Made by a program: the position numbers and the translations under genes. This document shows, piece by piece, positions 33,565 to 43,763 of a DNA stretch of 64,000 nucleotides (its first letter is position 1; every line of letters begins with the position of its first letter). The notes under the pieces are model-generated. The model saw only the letters and a list, made by a program, of their open reading frames with translations. It ran no database searches and had not been told where the DNA came from. The stretch lies in assembly GCA_035578175.1 (NCBI GenBank), contig JAQMRL010000001.1:185515283-185579282 (forward strand), in the 5' to 3' direction. This stretch comes from Catonia carolina. Lineage: Eukaryota; Arthropoda; Insecta; Hemiptera; Achilidae.

Positions 33565-34025
33565 ATTGCTCAAGCTAGAAAAGCCTTCAAAACATTGACT
33601 TACAGATTAGGAAAACTTCTTAAAACACTATGTTTGGAGTGTAGCATTATACAGGAGTGAATCGTAGGTGATAGGGGCTGTAAAAAGGAAGAGGATAGAA
33701 GTTTTTAATGTGGTGTTATAGGAAAATGTTCAAGATTAGATGGGTGGACAAAATAAGTAATTTGGAGGTTCTTAGATGAGCAGATGAAAAAAGAAGTATA
33801 TGGAAGCATCTTACCAGAAGAAGGGATATGCTAGTGGGGCATATCTTAATACTTCCAGGTATTGGTCTACTAATAATAGAGGGTAATATTGAGGGAGTGA
33901 ATCGTAGGGGGAGGCAAAGGTTAGAATATATAAAGCAAATTACAAAAGATGTAGGGTGTTACAGGTACGTAGATATGAAACGACTTGCGCAAGATAGAAC
34001 AGCTTGGAGAAATGCATCAAACTAG
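33565..34025 (+). pseudogene. LINE reverse-transcriptase C-terminal fragment
   Basis: Frames read WVDKISNLEVLR, then EGNIEGVNRRGRQRLEYIKQ and YVDMKRLAQDRTAWRNASN. This corresponds to the end of LINE polyproteins of the RTE/CR1/Jockey kind (W.D.....VL.R, EGK..G.R.RGR.R..Y, LAQDR..WR). One shift near 33830. The reverse transcriptase core is not present. Confidence 0.7.
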
Positions 34026-34074
34026 TGAAGAGACTGATGACAAAAAAAGCTCTCTTATGTAATATATAAGATGA

Positions 34075-34135
34075 CAGTTATAATTGATATTAAAAGGCTG
34101 ACGAAATAATATTTCGTCAGTTTTAATATCAATTA
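34075..34135. repeat. Near-perfect long hairpin
   Basis: AGTTATAATTGATATTAAAA, then CTGACGAAATA, is followed at once by its complement. The arms are about 30 bp with practically no loop and one 1-2 base bulge. It lies at the junction of LINE tail and repeat G. Confidence 0.85.
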
Positions 34136-34360
34136 TAACTTATAAACATACAACCAGCTGATTATATTATAAAGTATTGCATGTTAACGCGCTCTATAAT
34201 CGATGTGTTCAGTACAAGATGCAAGACACGAATCTACTACTGTGGCTCTTATATGCATGTGAGCATAATGTTTGTCAGGCTGATACATTCGTACAATCTG
34301 ACAATGCTGACAAACGTTCTGATTGATCTAAACATGTAGAACAGCAGAGCTCATCAAAGG

Positions 34361-35403
34361 TGAAAAGCATTTCTATTATCATCATCAAATGCTGGTGTAT
34401 TTTCTTTTTTCAGCAAGAAGGCTCTTATATAGTAATGGTGTATGCAATCACACAAAATTGGCATATCTTACAAATTATATCACGGAGTCTAACAGTAAAA
34501 CACTACTCAATAGTGCATATCAAAAAACAACTGCTTCTTAATAGTTCTTACACCACATAACAGACACTAGTTTTCCCACGCTGACAAGAATTCCATTACC
34601 GCAGAATCCAGTGTTGCATTCTACTATTAAAATATCAACTATAAATTTATATTAACACTTCCCTCTGCTTACTTACAATGTCACTTTATGTTTACATTTC
34701 TATTTTAAACAGAAACATCTGAATTCAGTTCCAATATAATAACTTTAATTCTAACAAAACAATGAAAAGACAATTTTAAAACTAATGTCATCGTTTATTA
34801 ACATTACAAAATGAATATTTTTAACAGAAGATAGATTAATCCCGTTAAAAAAAAAAACATTAAATAAAATTATGTACTTATTAAAACAAAGAATTTAATT
34901 ACCATAACAATTTTAAAAGCTGAAGAGTACCATTAAATAGATATTAATTTAAACAAATTCAAGAATCACAACTTAATGCTCAGAAAACTACAAAGAATGA
35001 ATTGCAGCAATAATTGTTTAACTGCTATAATTCATAACTTAAAAACGAAATCTGTCTCAATATTACAATTAAAATTGATAGATAAATATTCTTCTGGAAC
35101 AACGCAGATAACGCATTTAAATCAATGTGTACAGATTTACATAAATCAGTTCATGCAATGAACAAACTGTTCAAACATTGATGTATTCATCATGTTGAAT
35201 AACATTTAACATAATAATGAAAGTACGTTATAGAAAGTGAAAGGAAAGTAAACATTTAAATATCTTTTAGTTTTAATAAACCAAAAAGTGTTCCTTTTGT
35301 TAATTTGAAACAAAGAATCTCAAATGCTAACTGCTATTCAGTTATATTACTGCTTTTAACATATATAAAATAATTATCTTATCAAACATCCTATACAGGT
35401 CTG
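34361..35403. other. No recognised feature
   Basis: AT-rich. Nothing identified. Confidence 0.4.
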
Positions 35404-36752
35404 TACCTGTATGGTCATGGTAATTCGAACCCCCGGTACACCGAAACCTTTAGTAATCGGAATGATCACTTATTGTTTTTAATTATTTTTTTAGTAGTTA
35501 GAAAAATTCTTTAAAAATGTCTAATAAATGGAGTGCGGGCCACTGAAAAGAAATACATTGAAAGCAGCAGGTAAACCTAATGCCAAGCAGGCTTTATACT
35601 CATGGTTTTTGCAAGAAAGAGCAAGGCAATCTGTGCTACTATAGTATGCGGCCTACCACGTTATGTTTACAAAAGTTAGTATTTGTTGATGTGGTAGCAC
35701 TGTCCACTAGCTCTTTTCGCAATATATAATTTTACCATAAAAAGATTATGTAAAGAAAAAAAGGATAAAACAAGAACAATAAAAAGAATAATAATATAAT
35801 AATTAACAATTGCGAGGACAACGAAGAAACGGTATAAATGCCCCTCGCCTATCTCGTTTTCTTTTTTCTTCCATGGTACTCCCATATCGATCACACAGGG
35901 GAGCATTTTGCGCTGTGTCCACTGTAGAGTAGGTTTTGCTGCCTCAATAACCACAGATGTTTCTTCATTAGCAATTAAATTTCAATAAAAATCATTGAAC
36001 AACATTTTACGTCTAGTTAACATATAACCTTAATGTAAAGTATATGAATCTTTATACAAAAAATGTGCTAGTGGACAGTGGTACCACATCAATAAATACA
36101 AACTTCTTTAAACATAACATGGTAGGCTGCATACTATAGTAGCACCAAGCAATCTATAATCAAGTAGAGACATTCTCACCAAAAGCAAATTTTTTTTACA
36201 AGGAAATGACCGGGAAAGACGACTTTCAAGCCAGTAATGGCTGGCTGAACAAATTCAAACAAAAATAGGGTATTAGACTATTAACTGTTACCAGTAAAAA
36301 AATTCTAGTGATATAGACGATTTTATGGACTTAAAAACAAAATTCCCGGATGAAGTAGAAAAACAGAGTTTAACAGCATAAGACTACTGGAATAAGGATA
36401 AGATGTACTGGAAAATTTTACTAGGAAAATCCTTAGTTCATAAGGGAGAAAAGACTGCCGCTGAATTCAAAGTTAAAAAAGATTGTATAATATTTTTCTC
36501 CTGAAGTAACAGCTCTGGCAGTCACAAGTTACCATTGTTTGTTTCAAAACGATATGAAAATAATACTGTAACAGATTTCAAATAAGGTATCAATTACAAT
36601 TTTGTGTTCTTGTATTTTGTTAAATCTGTATTTTTTATCCTAATACAGTATATCGTATTTGTAATTTGATTGCGGAAATCTAAGATTGTAGATATCGATA
36701 ATCTGCAAAGGTCAAACATCTTACATGTTCGGATTACCATGACTATACTGTA
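35404..36752 (+). mobile_element. Dead pogo/Tigger-like element with nested insertion
   Basis: TA-flanked inverted ends contain TGGTCATGGTAATTCGAA on the left and, inward from the right, TAGTCATGGTAATCCGAA. Inside are decayed jerky/Tigger transposase pieces: FYKEMTGKDDFQASNGWLNK (CENP-B-type helix-turn-helix), then YWKILLGKSLVHKGEKTAAE and a SHKLPLFV match after stops. It is interrupted at 35634-36144 by another element. Many stops; non-functional. Confidence 0.75.
35634..36144. mobile_element. Nested DNA element with about 75-bp TIRs
   Basis: TGCTACTATAGTATGCGGCC on the left and its near-complement on the right extend about 75 bp to CACTGTCCACTAGC. GGCAATCT before and AGCAATCT after suggest a target repeat of about 8 bp. 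Long TIRs with an 8-9 bp target repeat would fit a Mutator-like MITE, but this is inference. A 92-codon minus-strand frame inside has no recognisable domain. Confidence 0.7.
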
Positions 36753-37411
36753 TTTTTAACAGCCGTATAATATTGTTATCAAAATATAATTATATTCATG
36801 CATAAAATGCACGAAAGCGCTATAGCTGGTAAGTGTTTACTGTTTACCGTATTACTTGGTGGTACAAAGAATATATATAAAATTATACACAAAATAAATT
36901 TACCAAGAACAGAAACTATTACATTTCACAATACAGTATATTCCTGATGATGCGCAGTACCATGGTCCATTTTTATTACCTAATGTTACATGGTTTGTGC
37001 AATTTAAAACTTGCAATACAAGAAGGGAAATTTCTGTGTGCAGAAAATAGAACTACTAAAAATGACAAAAGTAAAAGTGATGAAAATGAACAAAAAATCA
37101 ATCAAGTTAAGGTCTCATACGCTCATACGCATTATGCAATTACACATGATGCAGGTACCTATGAAGCTGGTTCCCAGAAGGCTGAGCTAGATTATCACGA
37201 AGTATCTGGAGTCTACTGAACTAACTATTCAATGCAAATCGCTGAGATCTGATTAGCCCAATTTAAACACGCATTTTCATCGTTTTTTGGTTTTTCAATC
37301 AATTTTAATTTATTCATTTTTAGTTTACCTAATTGCAGAAAAGGTATTAATTTTTTATATTATGTAACAATATAACAATTACGTTCTTAAAATCAGTATA
37401 AATGAAATTGG
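36753..37411. other. No recognised gene; part repeated at about 45 kb
   Basis: CACGAAAGCGCTATAGCTGG and the next 60 bp resemble 44980-45055 (CACGAAAGCGTTATAAAC). Otherwise unremarkable; a 90-codon frame at 36947-37219 has no recognisable domain. Confidence 0.4.
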
Positions 37412-38084
37412 TTAACACGTTGATGGCGTCATGACACACGTAGCGTCAAATTGAGGCTCTTCCCAGGGACAGCTGGCGTAAATAGTGTCACGTACCCTAC
37501 TACATTTCTATAGCTTTTTTCCAATTACCGGCACACGGATAGTGTTATTAAATGTTGTACAGGCATTCAAACCGATCCTCCAAGCGCTACAGTTAAGGTT
37601 GTCTTTTGTTACCTACTGCCATGAATTTTGGACCGGATTTTAAAAGTGTTGTCAATATGGATCTCCCAGTACAGTGCAATTTCATCATTATAATAAATTA
37701 ATTTATATCACTTATTACACGAATTTCTCCATTCCTAGAGAATTTTTTTTATCAAGCAAAATACATGTTTATATAAAAATAGTTTAATTATTACTCCAAG
37801 TAATTTCTGTTACTGCAAGAACTCATGACTTCTATGTATCGAATTTCTTATGTACTGTACGTTATACAATTATCAATAAATGTACTTTTAAAATCACGCA
37901 ATAAATAAATAAAAAGCGTATAATAAAGCTATAATACCGTACTATATTTAGCTGATATAACAAATAAGTACAATCAGTCGTGTGTCCAACTGACACCTTG
38001 AGACATCATGGCATTCCCTCACTGTAATGGCGAGTCGGCATAGCGATACATCCGTGATTCTAGCCTCTGGGCTCAACGTGTTAA
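37412..38084. mobile_element. piggyBac-like MITE (TTAACACGTTGA ends)
   Basis: The ends are TTAACACGTTGATGGCG and, inward from the right, TTAACACGTTGAGCCC: a TTAA target with an 8-bp inverted end. It is 673 bp with no coding frame. The superfamily call rests on TTAA plus terminal symmetry. Confidence 0.65.
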
Positions 38085-38104
38085 AGGCTAATATTTTTTT
38101 TTCT

Positions 38105-38581
38105 CTTTAATTCTTTATTTACAACTGTAAAATTTTACAACAAGCAAATGTGATGATTATGATAATAATGTAAATGACATGATAGGCATGAGAAGGGTAG
38201 GGCCCCCATTGGTGCCTCCCCAAGAATGAAATTTGTAAATCAAATTAGCAGGTCTCTACTCCAGCGTCTTTTAAGGCGTCTAGGGGGATTATCAGGTAAA
38301 TGGACGGTGGAAAGTGAACGCACCAGGGGGTTCTCGTGTTCATGTGACTTGTCGTGAAAGCGTTTGTATAGGTATTCAATGGAAGTTTATACAAGTGGTG
38401 TTTTCAAATCTGTATGTAAGGTTTTGTTGCTAACGTAAAGAGGTGCATTTGCTATAAGGCGTAATGTTTTTGACTGGAATGCTTGAATTCGTTGCAAGTT
38501 AGAGGGTTTGGTTGAACCGTAAATTTGGGACCCGTAGGTCCACAAGGCTAATATAAAGTACAAAAAATTAAACATGGACAA
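38105..38581 (-). pseudogene. Jockey-clade LINE, 3' end of ORF2
   Basis: The minus frame from 38581 reads ALWTYGSQIYGSTKPSNLQR, then IQAFQSKTLRLIANAPLYVS and NKTLHTDL. This is the well-known region after the reverse transcriptase in Jockey elements (P.W.YG...WG...SN...IQ..Q...LR.I..AP.Y..N..LH.DL). The reading continues with changes to about 38130. It is 5' truncated, as is usual for LINE insertions. Confidence 0.8.
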
Positions 38582-38599
38582 CTGTTTTTATCTTATTAG

Positions 38600-39649
38600 G
38601 TAAAATTCTAACTGCAATGTGACTACTGGGCACATCCCCTACATCATTTGTTTTAGGCTCGCTCGCCAGACGCAACACCAACCTCAGAGTTGTTATGGAA
38701 GTGTACTACGTAAATTTATTTTTTTCTCTATTCAATAACAATAAAATTTAATTAAGATATTTGAGTATTTCAATTACAAAAAAAACTTATAAGGATAATC
38801 TGTAATTGTTTTATTTTTATTGAATGTTTTACCTTGCCTTATTAAATTTGAAAACTGCATTAGTTTGATACGATGAAAGAAAATGAATAAATACAGTTTT
38901 CAAACAATAAAATTTTATGTTTTTTATTTACAAAAAAACTCATTTTGTAATGTTAATACAATATTTCAGGGGGAGTGTAACATACTTTTTGAAATCTTGA
39001 TTGATTAATAATATATACATATAAATTTTACAAGAGTATTTAACTACTATGACAGCACGGAATAATGAACGTAGGTGCAAAAATAAAAGAAAGCTTTATT
39101 AAGAATTACTTCAACGTTAAATATATATTTTACATTATATTGTTATACCATGTGCTTGGCTTGTAATGTTTTAAAGTAGTAAATAATAAATAATAAAGTA
39201 AAACTGTTCTTTGTTTACACACTCTAGTGATATAATTATAATTATATTAATTAATCAATAGAATTCACTTATTAAGCACAATTTTATACAGTCATTTTTA
39301 TTTTATAATTGTAAATAATGATGTATCCATTCATTATTGATGAGACTACTTCTGTTTAAACAGATGCAGTATAGAAGAAGCTGTTTCAGAAGGATATACA
39401 TATTATACTCTTCTAAAATGTTTATAAACAACTGTAACAACAAATACAAATGTTAAAACATTCAAATTGAAAAAGAAAAACATTAAAAAACCAACACCAA
39501 CTAAATTCCTCAACCACTATGGAAATATTTGTAAAATTAGTTACAACATGTGGAATTTCATGGGGAAACTATTAATACACCAAAATTCTGTCCCGAATAA
39601 GCAATAAATAAATAGTTCATGAGAAATCTATTATTATAAGTACAGTATT
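38600..39649. other. No recognised feature
   Basis: AT-rich. Nothing identified. Confidence 0.4.
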
Positions 39650-39915
39650 CAGATGAACTAAAGTCCTCTAGCTGTGGGAGTGAGAGAATGCATAACGCTT
39701 TCACTCACACAAGCCATATACACCATTCCAATAACATTGTATAATTTTACTCATTGTTGTGAGCAAGCGTTTATACATGCAGTAAACTAACAAGCAAGAT
39801 AACGACTGTAATATGTTTTCAGATTTGGATTATAACGGTAAAGACCTTTGGCGCATGCGTAGTTATGCACATATCTCCCTCTCACACACTCGGCTATGGG
39901 ACATTAATTCATCTG
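39650..39915. mobile_element. 266-bp MITE with CAGATGAA ends
   Basis: CAGATGAACTAAAGTCCTCT on the left and CAGATGAATTAATGTCCCAT inward from the right form imperfect TIRs of about 25-30 bp, followed by a second partly inverted stretch (TGCATAACG/GCATAACTACGC). Superfamily not known; the target repeat is unclear. Confidence 0.65.
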
Positions 39916-40514
39916 GTATCTGTAATCATCTGATAATGATTAAATTCACAAACCAATCAGTAAAACACAGCTTTGTAATTTTACTATGAAAATGTTAACA
40001 CACAGTAACAATTATGACATAAAAAACAAATTTATAAGCTTTAAAGTGAGTATGAAATGGATATAAGTAATGATTTGTAAAATGATTAGTTAATTTTCTA
40101 AATCGTTATATTGGGAATAGTCCTATTATATCCATGTATGGTGCAGAATTAAGCAGACAATATAAAAATGTTGTTCACTTACAATTACCATGTTTTTAGA
40201 AACTGTTTTCATTTAAATAGCTACAAGTAAAGACTACTCCACCACTCTTGTATCGTAAATTAAAGTAATTAAATATTACACGATCAACTGGCCATGGAAA
40301 ATCAGAAGCTCATGGTTATTATTATTAACTTTTTGATCATGAATAAACTTAATGAATGAACTTTTTTGATAAAGTTAAATACAAAAGGAATTAATGACTT
40401 TTTAATAGTAAAAAAGATGATGTTAAGAGGTGAAATAATTTTGTTTTTACAAAACTTGTTCTAAAATAACATTTTCTCTTGCTGAAATAAATAATGGTAA
40501 ATTTGCAGTAAACG
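39916..40514. other. No recognised feature
   Basis: AT-rich. Nothing identified. Confidence 0.4.
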
Positions 40515-40815
40515 CATAGCGTTGGTTTAACGGTAAAGTTACCACACAAATCAGCTGTTAAACAGCTGATTTTTGGAGATGAAGGTTTTGTGGTTTAAAT
40601 CCTAGTGAATTTTTATATGGATTTGAATAATACACAGTAGTTACCAGTGTACTTCAATGATTGGAGTTTAATTAACCATACGCTTTCAGGAATGGTTGGC
40701 CTAAGTTTGTACAAGACTAAACCTCATTTGCAAATCATACACAACACATTCTATATTCAGATTGAACAGGTTACAATGTACAATACAATGTATATTAGGG
40801 ATGAAAAGAAAAAAA
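40515..40815 (+). repeat. tRNA-derived SINE, family C copy
   Basis: TAGCGTTGGTTTAACGGTAA (A-box region), AACAGCTGATTTTTGGAG, GTGGTTTAAATCC (eroded B box), then CGCTTTCAGGAATGGTTGGC and CAGATTGAACAGGTTACAAT as in the 8.6-kb copy. Confidence 0.75.
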
Positions 40816-40925
40816 CTGCGATTGAATAAAAGAACACAGCTCTAAGAAACAGTGTCTCTCATTTAAAATGATGTACAGGAGCCTATTGTTTAAATCTTGA
40901 TTATTTGGTAGCCTATATACAGTTC

Positions 40926-41100
40926 GCCGGCCGCATTGGTGCAGTTGGTAACGTGCTCGCCTCTCATCATGCGGTCTTGGGTTCGAATCCCATTCAGGCA
41001 CGGCATATTTTCATACGTTACAAAAAAAATCATTTCATCCTTCACCGTCTGCATTAGCAGTAATTGCAGAACAGTCGGACGTTAAACCAAAAAAAAATAT
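40926..41100 (+). repeat. tRNA-derived SINE, family E, well preserved
   Basis: The head has GCATTGGTGCAGTTGGTAAC (A box) and GGTTCGAATCC (B box), close to a real tRNA but without a foldable acceptor stem. The body is CACCGTCTGCATTAGC then ACAGTCGGACGTTAAACC, with an A-rich tail and an adjacent (TA)n tract at 41107-41122. Confidence 0.85.
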
Positions 41101-41246
41101 ATAAACATATATATATATATATACAGTTCGTTTGTAATTTGTAACTCCTACCCACAGATGAACTAATTAAATTTAAAAAAGCACCTACACTATGAGGTAA
41201 ATCTAAAAATTAAAAGTACTTAACTTCTTAAAAATTTAAAAACCAA

Positions 41247-42046
41247 TACAGTCAATGCTCAATTTAATGGACTTCAAAATTAACTGACTAGTCTACTAAG
41301 TAAATAAAACAGTTTGAAAATTACAAAAATCTAAGAAATATTTATTTTTGTGAAGAAAACTTACCAATAACAGTTTTTGATATTCGTCACTGATAAATTA
41401 TGTACGCACGACAAATAAGTTTGAAGTGCTGGTATCACTGTTATCAGTTTACCAAAACATGTGGATTTTACCAGATTTTTTTGAAGATATTCAACATTAC
41501 TATGAAACTTTTAGACATTTTAAAGAACTTGTTATAAAGAAACATTATCAGTCTGGTAGGCAATTAAAAATCAATTAAATTTTTTACTCTACTTCAATCA
41601 ACTTCTCAACAGTGATATTAACTTCTTAATTTTTTATATTTATTTTTATTAAATTTTTTGTACTATTTTATGTGTTTATTTGTTAATCAATGTGATGCAA
41701 TTTTTTGAATGTCTTTAAATATGAAAAAATCACCAGTAGCTTATTAGTAGTACTGTTTTAGTAAAAGCAAGCACAATAAAATCAGTTTTAGCCGGCGTTT
41801 ATATTGTTTTACTGTACGATGCTTTGCAGCTCTTCCCATAAGGTAAGTTTTTCCTGAAAGGTACAGTTTCTTGAAAGTTACAATAAGAATTAGGCTATAA
41901 TCAAATCTAATGTTTACTTTAACAAGTTATAGAAACATACGTATGACTGATTGTGTTATAACTGAATGACTTTTAATTTAACGGGCTTTCACAACAACGG
42001 ACATCGGTATCCCCCAATTAGTCCATTAAATCAAGCATCGAGTGTA
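41247..42046. mobile_element. pogo/Tigger-type MITE
   Basis: TA-flanked ends TACAGTCAATGCTCAATTTA and, inward from the right, TACACTCGATGCTTGATTTA are inverted copies. The CA(G/C)TCGATGCT..ATTTAATGGACT pattern is of the Tigger type. It is 800 bp with no frame. Confidence 0.7.
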
Positions 42047-42179
42047 TTATTGCAGAAAAATTTACAAATTCATATACTTATCAAACACTAATTTCAACGT
42101 AGTAGGATTCTTTCTTAATAATTTTTGTGACATGAAGTATGAGCTTTCTTAGACCTTCATCTAAAAAGTCTTAACTCCA

Positions 42180-42720
42180 CTTTTTTGGCCTACTGTTTGA
42201 CAGCACTCTGGGCTTCATAATCGGTTGAAAATCTTTTTTCACGACTTCCGAGAGGTGAAAATATGACAATCTAAAGTGCTAGATCATGCTATGAGTGGGG
42301 TGCTTGATGATCTCCCAACGAAATGAGTCAAGAGTTGCTATGTGGTGCTAGCTGTATGGGGGCACAATCATTGTCATTAAAAAAAAAAACACTTGATTCT
42401 TAACATTCCCCTTATCTCATTCTCCATAGTTTTTTTTGGGTGTCACAGTACCGTATGACATTACTTTTTTCCCATTGGGAATCATTTCTAGCAAGAATAA
42501 TTTTTTTGATCTTGTTCAAAATCTCGTCAGTCACGATTGATGGATCTCCACAACTCACCTTATCTTTCAGCCACCTTTAAACTCACGACACGACTTGTAC
42601 ACATTAGTATAACAAAATAAATTGATACAATCCTCATAAACATTTTCAATTTCGTTAAAAATCTGGCAGAATTTGGAATCAAGATGCTCATTTCAATGTG
42701 GCAACATCAAGAGTTTTCAA
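42180..42720 (-). pseudogene. Highly degraded mariner-type transposase
   Basis: The minus strand gives GDPSIVTDEILNKI near 42530 and scattered similarity beyond (ENEIRGMLRI, then a DNDCAP stretch like HDNARPH). Only the helix-turn-helix linker motif is convincing. Confidence 0.4.
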
Positions 42721-43606
42721 CAGACTAACAAAGGAGAGCACATTCTTCTCACAAGACCTTGAACACAGTGCTGCCACTTTTGTGAAAAAAAAATCCTTTA
42801 ATGTCAGCGATTTAGTACTCCTAGCTTCTGGATGTACCTCATTAAACATCTTAGATGGGAGGCACTGTCACTTAGATCAGCATGGAATAAAATTAAAGAA
42901 AGTATTGTACAATCTGTAAACTGGCTTAACATGTGAACTTGAAATTGCCAAATGTATATATATTTATACAGGTGTGCACACAGTGAACAATGTGGACGTC
43001 ATGTTGAATACTACATCTAAAAATAGGAAGTATCAAATCACAATCTTGTTTAAAAACATTAATACCTCATGCAGGAAGAAAAATTTTACCTAATCACTAG
43101 TTTTCACAAAATATACAAGTATTAGTACCTAACGGCTTTAAGTAAAAACAAAATCCTTCATTAACAAGAAAATTTAAATTACAAGAAAATGAAGATAACA
43201 ATATATCAGGGAATTTTAAAATTATCCAAATAACGACCTTAAAGATAACTCTTAACAACATCATCAAACACTCATTACATTGTTTGTACAACGGAAAAGA
43301 AAAGTTGTTCAAACAGTCCAGAATAAATAGCTTTGCCTTAAAACATAAATCACGAATTTGATTTTAACATGAACTGAAACAAAACTGTAATTAATACTTG
43401 TATGCAGATCTGCTCTTTAGTTTTCCCAAGAATAAATTGAATTTTTTACACTCTAAGAATGACATATAACAGTTTACCGACCTAAAGTTCCACTTTTTAT
43501 AATGTTAGAATGTGAAAAGATACTTGATGTAAACCCTAGATACTTTTAAGAAATGAAGAAACTAAATGATAAGAAATATAAATATAAAAAAACTTCACTT
43601 ACCTAA
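42721..43606. other. No recognised feature; downstream side of the RING ligase
   Basis: AT-rich. It may hold the 3' UTR of the ligase. A (TA)n tract lies near 42956. No coding exon recognised. Confidence 0.4.
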
Positions 43607-43763
43607 CTAATCATGGAACTCTAGATCCGTATAATCTGCACCTCTTGATGAAGAAGAAGATGATGAAGTTGTGGAAGATGATGAACTATTAGAGGCTGTT
43701 GAAGAATTTGAAGATTGTGACATGTTATTTGAATTAAAAATATTAGAAGGATCACCGGCAGTC
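43607..43763 (-). CDS. RNF126-like last coding exon (Ser-rich tail)
   Basis: Acceptor TTATTTTCAG before 43763. The exon encodes a run of Ser, Thr and Asn ([20 protein letters not shown]) and stops at 43607. A strong donor-like GTAAGT follows 4 bases after the stop, so a 3'-UTR intron, or an alternative end, is possible. Confidence 0.82.

Larger units (their letters stand above)
33391..34360 (-). repeat. Dispersed repeat G, copy interrupted by LINE tail and hairpin
   Basis: The minus strand matches 51880-52260. The outer part (34140-34350, with CAGCTGATTATATTATAAAG and AACGTTCTGATTGATCTAAA) and the inner part (33400-33560, with TAGCCAATGACTTGAAAGCA) lie in the same relative order in the other copy. 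There they are nearly adjacent; here about 580 bp of LINE tail and a long hairpin separate them. Confidence 0.65.

Noticed and set aside
35676..35954. 92-codon minus-strand frame as a host gene
   Set aside because: Contained within a nested transposon and without a recognised domain; kept only as possible cargo in the findings.
40926..41000. Possible tRNA gene
   Set aside because: Good A and B boxes, but no acceptor stem, and it continues into a SINE body with an A-rich tail. The same holds for heads at 14766, 20732, 30000 and 51740.
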